The notes under the pieces: generated by a model | What the model saw: only the letters and a program-made list of their open reading frames with translations | What the model was told of the DNA's origin: nothing | Database searches by the model: none | Position numbers and translations under genes: made by a program | Assembly: GCF_011762045.1 (NCBI RefSeq) | Contig: NZ_JAASQS010000007.1 | Span: 186,001 to 250,000, forward strand | Source: Rhizomicrobium electricum | GTDB lineage: Bacteria; Pseudomonadota; Alphaproteobacteria; Micropepsales; Micropepsaceae | DNA length: 64,000 nt | Reading direction: 5' to 3' | Part shown: positions 7,613 through 14,756 of the stretch, one piece after another | Layout of the letters: the number at the start of each line of letters is the position of its first letter | How positions within the stretch are numbered: position 1 is the first letter of the stretch

Positions 7613-9457
7613 ATGGAAAATGAACTTCCCGAGGGCGAAGAGAAGAAGATCGTCCACGCCACCATCAACGGCATGGCCATTGAGGCGGAAGAGAACGAAA
7701 CCATCCTGCATGCGGCCCGCCGCTACGGCATCTACATTCCGACGCTGTGCGAGCTGGATGACATCGACCACACGCCCGGTACCTGCCGCGTCTGTCTGGT
7801 CGAGTTCCAGCTTCCCGGCGCGGCCTCGCCGAAGCTTGCCACCTCCTGCAATACGCCGGTGGTGGAAGGCATGACCGTGCAGACCCGCTCCCCGCGGGCC
7901 CGCGAGTCGCAGCGGCTCCAGGTCGAACTCCTGCTCGCCGATCACGATCAGGATTGCGCCACCTGCGTGCGTCACGGCAATTGCGAACTGCAAGACGTCG
8001 CCCAGTTCGTCGGCCTGCGCGAGAACCGTTTCTACGATCCCAAGTTCATCGAAGAGCGCGAGATCGACGATTCCTCGCCGGCGATGATCCGCGACATGAC
8101 CAAGTGCATTCGCTGCCAGCGTTGCATCGCGATCTGCCGCGACGGGCAGGGCGTTGACGCCCTGGTCCAGGTCGGCATCGGCCAGGACAAGGCGGTCGGC
8201 CTCAAGTACGGCCTGTCGCAAAAGGAATCGACCTGCGTCACCTGCGGCCAGTGCGTGCTGGTCTGCCCGACGGGTGCGCTCGGCGAACGCGACGAGACCG
8301 ACAAGGTCCTCGAGATGATCTACGATCCCGAGATCGTCACCGTGTTCCAGTTCGCTCCGGCCGTGCGCGTTGCGTTCGGCGAGGAGTTCGGTCTGCCGCC
8401 GGGCGCCAACGTCCAGGGCCAGATCATCACCGCCCTGAAGCGCATCGGTGCCGACATCGTGCTCGACACCAACTTCGCCGCCGACCTCGTCATCATGGAG
8501 GAAAGCGCCGAACTCCTGAAGCGCCTCGGCGCCGGCAAACGGCCGACCTTCACGTCGTGCTGCCCGGCCTGGATCAACTTCGCCGAAATCCACTATCCGC
8601 AGATCCTGCCCTATCTCAGCTCGACCAAATCGCCGATGCAGTCGATGGGCGTGATCTGCAAGACCTATCTGCCGGAGAAGATGGGCATCGATCCGAAGAA
8701 GATCCGCACCATCGCCATCATGCCGTGCACGGCCAAAAAGGACGAAGCCTCGCGCAAGCAGCTCGAACTGGAAGGCATGGCGGAAATCGACGTCGTGCTG
8801 ACCACCCGCGAACTCGCCCGACTCCTGCGCCGCGAAGGCATCAACCTCGCCAAGCTCGAGCCGTCGGGATTCGATAATCCGTATGCGTCCGAGTTCTCCG
8901 GCGCCGGCGCCATCTTCGGCACCACCGGCGGCGTCATGGAAGCGGCCGTGCGCACCATGTACTACGTCGCCAATGGCACCGAATACGATCGTATCGAGTT
9001 CGAGCAGCTCCGCGGCTTCGAAGGCGTGCGTTCGGCGACCGTCGACATGGGCGGCAAGATCGGCGTCGTGAAGGTCGCCATGTGCCACGGCCTCAAGCCG
9101 GCGCGCGCGATCGTCGAGCAGGTTCTGGCCGGCCAAGCGGATTTCGATTTCATCGAAATCATGGCTTGCCCCGGCGGCTGCGTCGACGGCGGCGGCAACC
9201 TTCGCTCCAAGAAGGCCTATATGCCGAACGCTCTCAAGCGCCGCGCCACGCTGTACAACGTGGACCGCGCTCAGAAGGTGCGCCAGTCGCACAACAATGA
9301 GCAGATCCAGGCGCTTTACCGCGACTTCCTCGAGAAGCCGTATTCGGACAAGGCCCACCACCTCCTGCACACCATGTACAACGACCGCAAGCTGACGCTG
9401 ACGCGGACGGTCAAGGAGATCTGGCAGGACCTGACCATGAGTACGTTGGTCTACTGA
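7613..9457 (+). CDS. [FeFe] hydrogenase catalytic subunit, GltD-linked (group A2-like)
   Basis: Catalyses reversible proton reduction to H2 at the H-cluster. It is 614 residues. The N-terminal 2Fe-2S domain has cysteines at about 46, 58, 61 and 79, followed by a His/Cys 4Fe-4S motif (HDQDCATCVRHGNC) and two ferredoxin-type 4Fe-4S motifs (CIRCQRCIAIC, CVTCGQCVLVC). The H-domain has L1 FTSCCPAW (C316/C317), L2 MPCTAKKDE (C372) and L3 MACPGGCVDGGGN (C519, C523), so all expected H-cluster cysteines are present. L3 continues GGGNLR rather than the common GGGQP. No signal peptide is present, so it is cytoplasmic. The ribosome site is AAGGAG at 7596-7601, overlapping the previous stop. It presumably takes electrons from the upstream NuoF/GltD fusion. 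Maturation would depend on hydE and hydF downstream plus a hydG outside the window. Confidence 0.93.
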   Translation: MENELPEGEEKKIVHATINGMAIEAEENETILHAARRYGIYIPTLCELDDIDHTPGTCRVCLVEFQLPGAASPKLATSCNTPVVEGMTVQTRSPRARESQRLQVELLLADHDQDCATCVRHGNCELQDVAQFVGLRENRFYDPKFIEEREIDDSSPAMIRDMTKCIRCQRCIAICRDGQGVDALVQVGIGQDKAVGLKYGLSQKESTCVTCGQCVLVCPTGALGERDETDKVLEMIYDPEIVTVFQFAPAVRVAFGEEFGLPPGANVQGQIITALKRIGADIVLDTNFAADLVIMEESAELLKRLGAGKRPTFTSCCPAWINFAEIHYPQILPYLSSTKSPMQSMGVICKTYLPEKMGIDPKKIRTIAIMPCTAKKDEASRKQLELEGMAEIDVVLTTRELARLLRREGINLAKLEPSGFDNPYASEFSGAGAIFGTTGGVMEAAVRTMYYVANGTEYDRIEFEQLRGFEGVRSATVDMGGKIGVVKVAMCHGLKPARAIVEQVLAGQADFDFIEIMACPGGCVDGGGNLRSKKAYMPNALKRRATLYNVDRAQKVRQSHNNEQIQALYRDFLEKPYSDKAHHLLHTMYNDRKLTLTRTVKEIWQDLTMSTLVY

Positions 9458-9466
9458 TCGGGCAAA

Positions 9467-9486
9467 AGGGGCGCGACGGCGCCCCT
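9467..9486 (+). other. Perfect 8-bp hairpin after the first hydrogenase gene
   Basis: AGGGGCGC (9467-9474) and GCGCCCCT (9479-9486) form a perfect stem with a GACG loop 10 bases after the hydA1 stop. There is no T-run, so on its own it is not an intrinsic terminator. It may protect the 3' end or assist the true terminator at 9511. Confidence 0.5.
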
Positions 9487-9510
9487 AAGCTCTTGTGAAT
9501 CTTAATCGCG

Positions 9511-9557
9511 ATCCGGGCTGCAGGCTCTTCCAATGGGCCGGCAGCCCGGATTTTTTG
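9511..9557 (+). terminator. Intrinsic terminator of the first hydrogenase operon
   Basis: An 11-bp stem ATCCGGGCTGC (9511-9521) / GCAGCCCGGAT (9541-9551) has a 19-base loop and runs directly into TTTTTTGTTT. This splits the two hydrogenase gene sets into separate transcription units. Confidence 0.85.
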
Positions 9558-9977
9558 TTTGTTGATCTTTCACAATGAAACAGCCCGCTTTCCGGCCTTT
9601 ATGGACGCTAAGTCGTGAGTATTCAGTCGCGGAGGTGTGTTGTGCATCACGTCCGTCCGGCGAACGTGAATGCCAAGCTTGAACCTGCCGGATGCAGCGG
9701 AATTCCGGCTTTCTTCGACGACGCTTCGCTGCTCAAACTGAAATCTTCTGAATTGTTTCGTGAACGTTCGATTGGCCATTCGCCGTCGAGCGATGTGTGG
9801 AGGTGCGTACGCGTATAAATGTCGCAAGTGCGACGATCGCAAATCAACGGCGCCCCGGAAGAGGAGGGCGCCGTGATGCAACAACAAAACGGGGCCGGTT
9901 CTTTCGAATGTGTGCCCGAGTTTGTGTGAAGGGCATGTGTTCGTAAGCCGCTCGTCCCCGGCAGGGAGGAGATCGGA
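9558..9977. promoter_or_regulatory. 420-bp leader of the hydCBA operon with inverted repeats
   Basis: I see no convincing gene here. Structure present: GAACGTTC (9762-9769); a 14-bp inverted repeat GTCGCA-AG-TGCGAC (9821-9834) preceded by a TATAAA; and a strong hairpin ACGGCGCCC (9847-9855) / GGGCGCCGT (9866-9874). The last has no T-run and would lie in the 5' leader of hydC. A promoter must be in this stretch because a terminator lies just upstream, but I could not place it confidently. Confidence 0.4.
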
Positions 9978-10478
9978 ATGGATGCTCAACAAACCTTACG
10001 GACGGAGGTGGAACAACTCGTCCGCGTTCACGGCCGCACGCGAACGGCCCTTATGCCCATCCTTCAGGATCTCAACCGGGCACACAGCTATATCTCCGAA
10101 GACGCCATGCTGGCGGTTTCCGATGCGCTGAACGTGCCGCGTGCCGAAGTCTACGGCGTCGCCACCTTCTACAGCTATTTCTCGGTCAAGCCGCGCGGCA
10201 CCTATGTGATCCGCATCTGTCGTACGATTTCCTGCGCCAAGCAGGGCGACTATCACCCGGCCATCGCCGCGTTGTTCGACGAACTCGGGATCGGCATGGG
10301 TGAAACCACGTCCGACGGCATGTTCACCATCGAGCAGACCAACTGCATCGGCATGTGTGACCAGGGCCCGGCGATGATGGTCAACGAGATTCCCCATATC
10401 AAGCTCACCGAGGCGTCCGTCCGCTCCATTCTCAACGAATACCGTCACGCCGCCTTGGCGGCGAAAAAAGCGCAGTAG
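9978..10478 (+). CDS. hydC: NuoE-like 2Fe-2S subunit of trimeric [FeFe] hydrogenase (HydC)
   Basis: Small electron-transfer subunit of an NAD(H)-linked hydrogenase, homologous to the complex I 24-kDa subunit. It is 166 residues, with the N-terminal helical bundle (about 1-70) and thioredoxin-like 2Fe-2S domain (about 75-166) of the family. The four cluster cysteines are visible as CRTISC and CIGMC. A strong GGGAGGAG ribosome site precedes ATG 9978. It is the first gene of the second hydrogenase operon, 13 bp before hydB. Confidence 0.93.
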   Translation: MDAQQTLRTEVEQLVRVHGRTRTALMPILQDLNRAHSYISEDAMLAVSDALNVPRAEVYGVATFYSYFSVKPRGTYVIRICRTISCAKQGDYHPAIAALFDELGIGMGETTSDGMFTIEQTNCIGMCDQGPAMMVNEIPHIKLTEASVRSILNEYRHAALAAKKAQ

Positions 10479-10491
10479 GGGGAGAAAACAC

Positions 10492-11685
10492 ATGGACCCG
10501 AAAGCAGTACACGGCTTCGTCGGCAACAAGCTCTCCTTCTCCGAAGTGACGCCGAGGGACGGCATCCGCATGGCGGCCGAAATGGCGCCCGAGGACGTCG
10601 TCGCGATCATCGGTGCGTCCGGCCTCAGAGGCCGCGGCGGCGCGGGATTTCCGACCGGCAAGAAATGGGAATTCGCCCGCGGCCAGGAAGGTTCGCCGAA
10701 ATACATCATCTGCAACGCCGACGAAGGCGAACCGGGCACGTTCAAGGATCGTCTGATCCTTACCGACTTCCCGGAACTGGTGTTCGCCGGCATGGCGATC
10801 GCCGGCCGCGCGGTCGGCGCCGAGTTCGGCATTCTGTATCTGCGCGCCGAATACGGCTGGCTGCGCGAGCATCTCGATGCCGCCCTGGAGCGCTGCCGAG
10901 TCGCCAATACCCTCGGCAACAACATTCTGGGCGCCAGCGACTTCTCGTTCGACATCTCGATCCGCATGGGCTCCGGCGCCTATGTTTGCGGCGAGGAAAC
11001 CGCACTGCTCGAATCGCTCGAAGGCCGTCGCGGCGACGCCCGCAACCGCATTCCGTTCCCGGTGCAGGCCGGCTATCTCGGCAAGCCGACCGTCGTGAAC
11101 AACGTCGAGACGCTCGCTTGGGTGCCGTGCATCATGGTCAAGGGCCCGTCGTGGTTCGCCGCCATGGGCACGCGCAAAGCGCCGGGCGCCTGGTTGTTCT
11201 GCGTCTCGGGCGACTGCAAACGCCCCGGCATCTACGAATATCCGTTCGGCACGTCGCTGCGCCAGATCCTGTCCGATGTCGGCGCCGAGAACGCCAAGGC
11301 GGTGCAGGTTGGCGGCGCTTCCGGCACCTGCGTGCCACCGGCCCAGTTCGATCGCACCATGACCCCTGGCGATCTCGCCACCGGCGGTTCGATCATTGTG
11401 TTCGGGCCTGGGCAGGACATGTTCGCGGTGGCCGAGAACTTCCAGCACTTCTTCTGCGATGAATCCTGCGGCCAGTGCATTCCCTGCCGGCTCGGCAATC
11501 AGCGGATGCTGGAGGCGATCGGCAGGATGCGCAAGGACGGGCTCACCGTCGACGGCGAACGCAATGTCCGCCAGTTGGCGCAGACCATGACGGTGGCGTC
11601 GAAGTGCGGCCTCGGCCAGATGAGCGCACGCGCGTTCCTGTCGATCCTGAACAATTTCTCCGGCGAATTGCCCGGCCACGTCTGA
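10492..11685 (+). CDS. hydB: NuoF-like NADH-binding subunit of trimeric [FeFe] hydrogenase (HydB)
   Basis: Flavoprotein subunit that exchanges electrons with NAD(H). It is 397 residues. The FMN/NADH fold begins near residue 43 (GLRGRGGAGFPTGKKWEF) and continues through CNADEGEPGTFKDR. An SLBB region follows, and then the N3-type 4Fe-4S motif ESCGQCIPCRLG with a later cysteine near the C terminus. The protein is short: it lacks both the N-terminal thioredoxin-like 2Fe-2S domain and the C-terminal 2x4Fe-4S domain found in classical electron-bifurcating HydB proteins, and ends soon after the N3 cluster. It lies 13 bp after hydC and 43 bp before the second hydA. Confidence 0.92.
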   Translation: MDPKAVHGFVGNKLSFSEVTPRDGIRMAAEMAPEDVVAIIGASGLRGRGGAGFPTGKKWEFARGQEGSPKYIICNADEGEPGTFKDRLILTDFPELVFAGMAIAGRAVGAEFGILYLRAEYGWLREHLDAALERCRVANTLGNNILGASDFSFDISIRMGSGAYVCGEETALLESLEGRRGDARNRIPFPVQAGYLGKPTVVNNVETLAWVPCIMVKGPSWFAAMGTRKAPGAWLFCVSGDCKRPGIYEYPFGTSLRQILSDVGAENAKAVQVGGASGTCVPPAQFDRTMTPGDLATGGSIIVFGPGQDMFAVAENFQHFFCDESCGQCIPCRLGNQRMLEAIGRMRKDGLTVDGERNVRQLAQTMTVASKCGLGQMSARAFLSILNNFSGELPGHV

Positions 11686-11728
11686 GCCCGGCAACTCGAG
11701 GGAACAACAGAACATTAAGGGGCACGTT

Positions 11729-13642
11729 ATGGACTCCGAATTGATCACCGTCACCATCGATGGCAAGGAAGTTAAAGTCATCCCCGGCACGACGGTTCTT
11801 GAGGCGGCTCGTACCGCCGGCATCCACATTCCGACACTCTGTCATCACGACGATCTTTGCTCCGAGGCGCTGTACCAGCAGACCGCCTCGACCCCGCACC
11901 AGGGCGAGCACAGCCACCAGCACGAGGAAAGCGCCATGCTGTCGACGCCCTCGAGCTGCCGCATCTGCCTCGTTGAGGTGGAAGGCCTGCCCAAACTGCA
12001 CGCCTCCTGCGCGCTGCCGATCCACAACGCCATGACCGTTCGCACCACGTCGACGGCCATCCGGCATGCGCGTCGCGACATCCTCGAACTGATGATGAGC
12101 GAGCACTACGGCGACTGCTTCGCCTGTGCCCGCAACGGTACCTGCGAATTGCAGAAGCTATGCGCCGATTACGGCGTCACGTCCGAACGGTTCGGGCGTC
12201 CGCACGAGCCGTTGTTCGAGAAAGCCGAGATCGGCAACATCATCGTCCGCGACCAGAACAAGTGCATCTTGTGCCGGCGCTGCGTGCGCATGTGCGCTCT
12301 CTATCAAGGTGTCTACGCGCTCACTACCGAAGGCCGTGGCGATCACAGCCGTATCGCGACCTTCATGGGCAAGGAGATGAAGGACGCCACTTGCATCAAC
12401 TGCGGCCAGTGCATCAACCGTTGCCCGACGGGTGCCTTGACCGAACGCGACGACACCGATGCGGTCTGGCATGCGATCGAAGATCCCGACAAGATGGTGG
12501 TGATCCAGACCGCACCGGCGCCGCGCGCGGCGATCGGCGAAATGTTCGGCTGCGAGCCCGGCACTCCGCTGACCTTCCAGATGAACACGGCCTTGAAGCG
12601 CGTCGGCTTCGACAAGGTGTTCGACACCAACTTCTCCGCCGACCTCACCATCCTCGAGGAAGGTTCGGAGCTGATCTCGCGTCTCTACAAGGCGCTTGTT
12701 CTCAAGGACAACACCGCGGCGCTGCCGCAGTTCACTTCCTGCTCGCCGGGCTGGATCAAGTTCATCGAGCATTTCTACCCGAAATACCTGCCCAACCTTT
12801 CCTCGGCCAAGAGCCCGCAACAGATGATGGGCGCGGTCCTGAAGACCTACTTCGCCGAGAAGAACGGCTGGGATCCGAGCAAAATCGTTTCGGTTTCGCT
12901 GATGCCGTGCACCGCCAAGAAGTTCGAGGCGGCGCGGCCGGAAATGGACGCCTCCGGCTATCGTGACGTCGATTACGCGCTGACGACCCGCGAACTGGGC
13001 CGCATGTTCAAGCAGGCCGGCATCGAACTGCCCAAGCTGGACAAGACCCCGTTCGACGATCCGTTCGGCACGCCCACGGGTTCGGGCGTCATCTTCGGCG
13101 CCACCGGCGGCGTCATGGAGGCGGCGCTGCGGACGGTGTTCGAAATCGTCACCGGCGAAAAGGTGGAGAGCGTGTTCGATCACGCCGACATCAAACCGGT
13201 GCGCGGCTTCGACGGCGTGCGCATGGCCGAATTGACGATTTCCAAGGTGGGACCGGTTCCGGAAATCCTGTCGCACCTGGTTCCCGACTTCGAATGGCTG
13301 AAGGGCGCCACGCTGCGCGTCGGATTGGCACACGGGACCGTCAACGCCATCCGGGTGATGAAGGACATCGAGGAAGGCGGCCCGCTTTCCCAGTGCCATT
13401 TCATCGAATTCATGGCCTGTCCGGGCGGATGCCTGGGCGGCGGCGGCCAGCCGATCCCGACCGACCGGGAAATCCGGGCGGCCCGTGCGAAAGCCATCTA
13501 TAGCGAGGACGCGACGTACGTGGTACGGAAGTCCCACGAAAACGAGGATGTCTTGCGCATCTATCGCGAGTTCTTCAAGGAAGGGCCCTGCAGCCACAAG
13601 AGCCATGAACTCTTGCACACCCACTACAAGGAACGGGTCTAG
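11729..13642 (+). CDS. hydA: [FeFe] hydrogenase catalytic subunit of the HydABC complex
   Basis: H-cluster subunit of the second hydrogenase, 637 residues. The N-terminal 2Fe-2S domain has cysteines at 38, 77, 80 and 94, with an unusual His-rich stretch between the first two. It is followed by a His/Cys 4Fe-4S motif (HYGDCFACARNGTC), two ferredoxin-type motifs (CILCRRCVRMC, CINCGQCINRC) and the H-domain. L1 reads FTSCSPGW (C338, S339) instead of TSCCP, L2 is MPCTAKKFE (C394), and L3 is MACPGGCLGGGGQP (C564, C568). There is no C-terminal extra 2Fe-2S domain and no signal peptide. HydC and HydB directly upstream make an NAD(H)-linked cytoplasmic complex the best reading. I judge it from group A3 architecture, but true electron bifurcation is doubtful given the short HydB. 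Confidence 0.93.
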   Translation: MDSELITVTIDGKEVKVIPGTTVLEAARTAGIHIPTLCHHDDLCSEALYQQTASTPHQGEHSHQHEESAMLSTPSSCRICLVEVEGLPKLHASCALPIHNAMTVRTTSTAIRHARRDILELMMSEHYGDCFACARNGTCELQKLCADYGVTSERFGRPHEPLFEKAEIGNIIVRDQNKCILCRRCVRMCALYQGVYALTTEGRGDHSRIATFMGKEMKDATCINCGQCINRCPTGALTERDDTDAVWHAIEDPDKMVVIQTAPAPRAAIGEMFGCEPGTPLTFQMNTALKRVGFDKVFDTNFSADLTILEEGSELISRLYKALVLKDNTAALPQFTSCSPGWIKFIEHFYPKYLPNLSSAKSPQQMMGAVLKTYFAEKNGWDPSKIVSVSLMPCTAKKFEAARPEMDASGYRDVDYALTTRELGRMFKQAGIELPKLDKTPFDDPFGTPTGSGVIFGATGGVMEAALRTVFEIVTGEKVESVFDHADIKPVRGFDGVRMAELTISKVGPVPEILSHLVPDFEWLKGATLRVGLAHGTVNAIRVMKDIEEGGPLSQCHFIEFMACPGGCLGGGGQPIPTDREIRAARAKAIYSEDATYVVRKSHENEDVLRIYREFFKEGPCSHKSHELLHTHYKERV

Positions 13643-14756
13643 GCCGTTCGACGAAGAATACGCCCGTCTGGCGGCTCAGAAGGAACTGGGCCGCCGAGAC
13701 CTCGTAAAACTACTGAGTGCGAGTACACCGGAACAAATCGAAGCCGTCCGCGCCGAGGCCGAGCGGGTCCTGCTCGCCCATTGCGGGGACGGCGTTTTTT
13801 TGCGCGGACTGGTGGAAGCCTCCAACGCCTGCGCCTGCGATTGCCTCTATTGCGGCATCCGCAAGTCCAACCGCGACGTCAACCGCTACACGCTTTCGCT
13901 CGAGGACATTCTCGCCTGCGCCCGCCAGTGCGCCGATTACGGCTACGGCTCGATGGTGATCCAGTCGGGCGAGCGCGCCGATAAGAAATTCGTCGACCTG
14001 GTGGCCGAAGCGGTCGCCCGCATCAAGACCGAGACCCGCACCGACAAGCAGCCCGACGGGCTCGGCATCACGCTGTGCATCGGCCAGCAGTCCTATGAGA
14101 CCTACAAGCGGCTCTACGACGCCGGGGCGCACCGGTATCTCCTTCGGATCGAGACCACCAATCCCGCGTTGTTCGCCAAAATCCACCCGGCCGACCAGAC
14201 CTTCGAATCGCGCGTCGCGTGCCTGAAGATGCTGCGCGATATCGGCTATCAGGTCGGCACCGGCGTGATGATCGGCTTGCCGGGCCAGACGCTCGAAGAT
14301 CTCGCCGACGACATCCTGTTCTTCTCCAAAATGGACATCGACATGATCGGCATGGGGCCGTTCATCCCCCATCCCGACACCCCCTTGTGGGGCGAGCCGG
14401 TGGCCGATGTGCCCGCGCGCGTCCAACTGGCGCTGTTGATGATCGCGGCGACCCGGTTGAAGCTGAGGGACGTGAATATCGCTTCAACCACAGCTTTGCA
14501 GGCCCTCGACCCGGTCGGACGCGAGAAGGGCTTGAAATTCGGCGCCAATGTCATCATGCCTCAGATGTCGCCGACCGACGTGCGGGCCGATTACCAGCTT
14601 TATCCCGGCAAGCCGTGTCTCGACGAGAACGCCAAGGAATGCCAATCCTGCCTCAACATGCGGATCGAATTTGCCGGACGGAAGATCGGCCTTTACGCCT
14701 GGGGCGATTCCCAACACGCCGTGAAGCGGCTGAAGAGTGATGAACAACCCGATTGA
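13605..14756 (+). CDS. hydE: [FeFe] hydrogenase maturase HydE (radical SAM)
   Basis: Radical SAM enzyme required for assembly of the H-cluster 2Fe subcluster. The radical SAM motif CxxxCxxC is seen in NACACDCLYCG, with one extra cysteine inside it. A C-terminal CX7CX2C (PCLDENAKECQSC) matches the accessory cluster site known from HydE and, with the overall length, separates it from HydG. The start is uncertain. The frame is open from 13485, but the only plausible ATG near the end of hydA is 13605, giving 383 residues and a 38-bp overlap with hydA; its ribosome site is weak. The 3' end overlaps the next gene by 17 bp, so the maturation genes are coupled. Confidence 0.9.
   Translation: MNSCTPTTRNGSRPFDEEYARLAAQKELGRRDLVKLLSASTPEQIEAVRAEAERVLLAHCGDGVFLRGLVEASNACACDCLYCGIRKSNRDVNRYTLSLEDILACARQCADYGYGSMVIQSGERADKKFVDLVAEAVARIKTETRTDKQPDGLGITLCIGQQSYETYKRLYDAGAHRYLLRIETTNPALFAKIHPADQTFESRVACLKMLRDIGYQVGTGVMIGLPGQTLEDLADDILFFSKMDIDMIGMGPFIPHPDTPLWGEPVADVPARVQLALLMIAATRLKLRDVNIASTTALQALDPVGREKGLKFGANVIMPQMSPTDVRADYQLYPGKPCLDENAKECQSCLNMRIEFAGRKIGLYAWGDSQHAVKRLKSDEQPD

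Noticed and set aside
9762-9769. GAACGTTC as a possible LexA site
   Set aside because: Alphaproteobacterial LexA sites are direct repeats GAAC-N7-GAAC; only a single inverted pair is present and no SOS gene follows.
9570-9992. 140-codon minus-strand open frame in the hydC leader
   Set aside because: No recognisable domain or ribosome site, and it covers the hydC ribosome site and inverted repeats; treated as non-coding.
13485-13604. Upstream extension of hydE
   Set aside because: The extra residues lie inside the hydA coding sequence in another frame and do not resemble HydE.
13605-14756. Considered HydG for the radical SAM gene
   Set aside because: Length, the CX7CX2C C-terminal motif and the lack of the long HydG C-terminal domain fit HydE.
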